64,000 nt of DNA from NCBI RefSeq assembly GCF_024753255.1, contig NZ_JANUHA010000001.1, forward strand, positions 597,189 through 661,188, read 5' to 3'. Both the position numbers and the translations under genes were made by a program. Below are positions 63,997 through 64,000 of the stretch, one piece after another. Below the pieces are notes generated by a model. It was not told the origin of the DNA, searched no databases, and was given only the letters and a program-made list of their open reading frames with translations. Each line of letters opens with the position of its first letter. Positions within the stretch are counted from its first letter, which is position 1. The stretch is from Massilia agri. Its GTDB lineage: Bacteria; Pseudomonadota; Gammaproteobacteria; Burkholderiales; Burkholderiaceae_D.

Positions 63997-64000
63997 TATT

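Overview
The window is GC-rich (about two thirds G+C by eye) and densely coded. It looks like a chromosomal segment of an Oxalobacteraceae-type betaproteobacterium, close to Massilia; this is inferred from protein style and gene content, not from a database search. Supporting signs are a GroEL with a GGM-rich tail, zapB-like/zapA followed by 6S RNA, a fused glucokinase-RpiR regulator and a phasin. I see no rRNA, tRNA, CRISPR array, insertion sequence or phage gene.

Layout. 1-5.9 kb: the 3' end of a molybdopterin oxidoreductase gene; a paired-REP element supplying both convergent stop codons; TauE and EVE genes; 6S RNA; zapA and a zapB-like gene; CIRCE-controlled groES-groEL. 5.9-17.5 kb: two LysR regulators, a YdeI-like protein, a GntR(YtrA)/ABC/large-permease/S9-peptidase operon behind a perfect palindrome, a zinc alcohol dehydrogenase, and a lower-GC patch with orphan genes. 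17.5-25.7 kb: glucokinase-RpiR no. 1, alpha-glucosidase, a POT transporter and a pullulanase. 26.1-32.0 kb: a second glucokinase-RpiR heading a tightly packed operon with a Tat-type binding protein, SCO1, a cupredoxin-like protein and an NrtBD-type ABC permease and ATPase. 32.1-38.0 kb: hydrolase, periplasmic alpha-amylase, phosphoglucomutase and a SLC45-type sugar transporter. 38.2-44.3 kb: esterase, PQQ-repeat protein, two-component system, DEAD-box helicase. 44.4-54.2 kb: tryptophan-halogenase-like flavoprotein, large TonB-dependent receptor, neopullulanase-like GH13 and a 959-residue six-hairpin glycosidase. 54.2-64 kb: lipid kinase, two GNATs, an amidohydrolase, a phasin, a heterodimeric ABC exporter, an unknown membrane-anchored protein and a DUF2243 protein.

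How the genes fit together. Three clusters make a complete alpha-glucan pathway. The TonB receptor would take up maltodextrin, the periplasmic GH13 and six-hairpin enzymes and the pullulanase would trim it, the SLC45-type carrier would move maltose or short dextrins inward, and alpha-glucosidase, glucokinase and phosphoglucomutase would handle the sugar in the cytosol. Palindromes of the form TGTAGT-N3-ACTACA cluster between the TonB receptor and the neopullulanase. They resemble the HexR (RpiR-family) operator, so the two glucokinase-RpiR fusions are the natural candidate regulators.

Most unusual points: the glucokinase-RpiR/ABC/SCO1/cupredoxin operon, the operator array, the halogenase inside a starch locus, and a low-GC gene flanked by two copies of a LysR 3' end.
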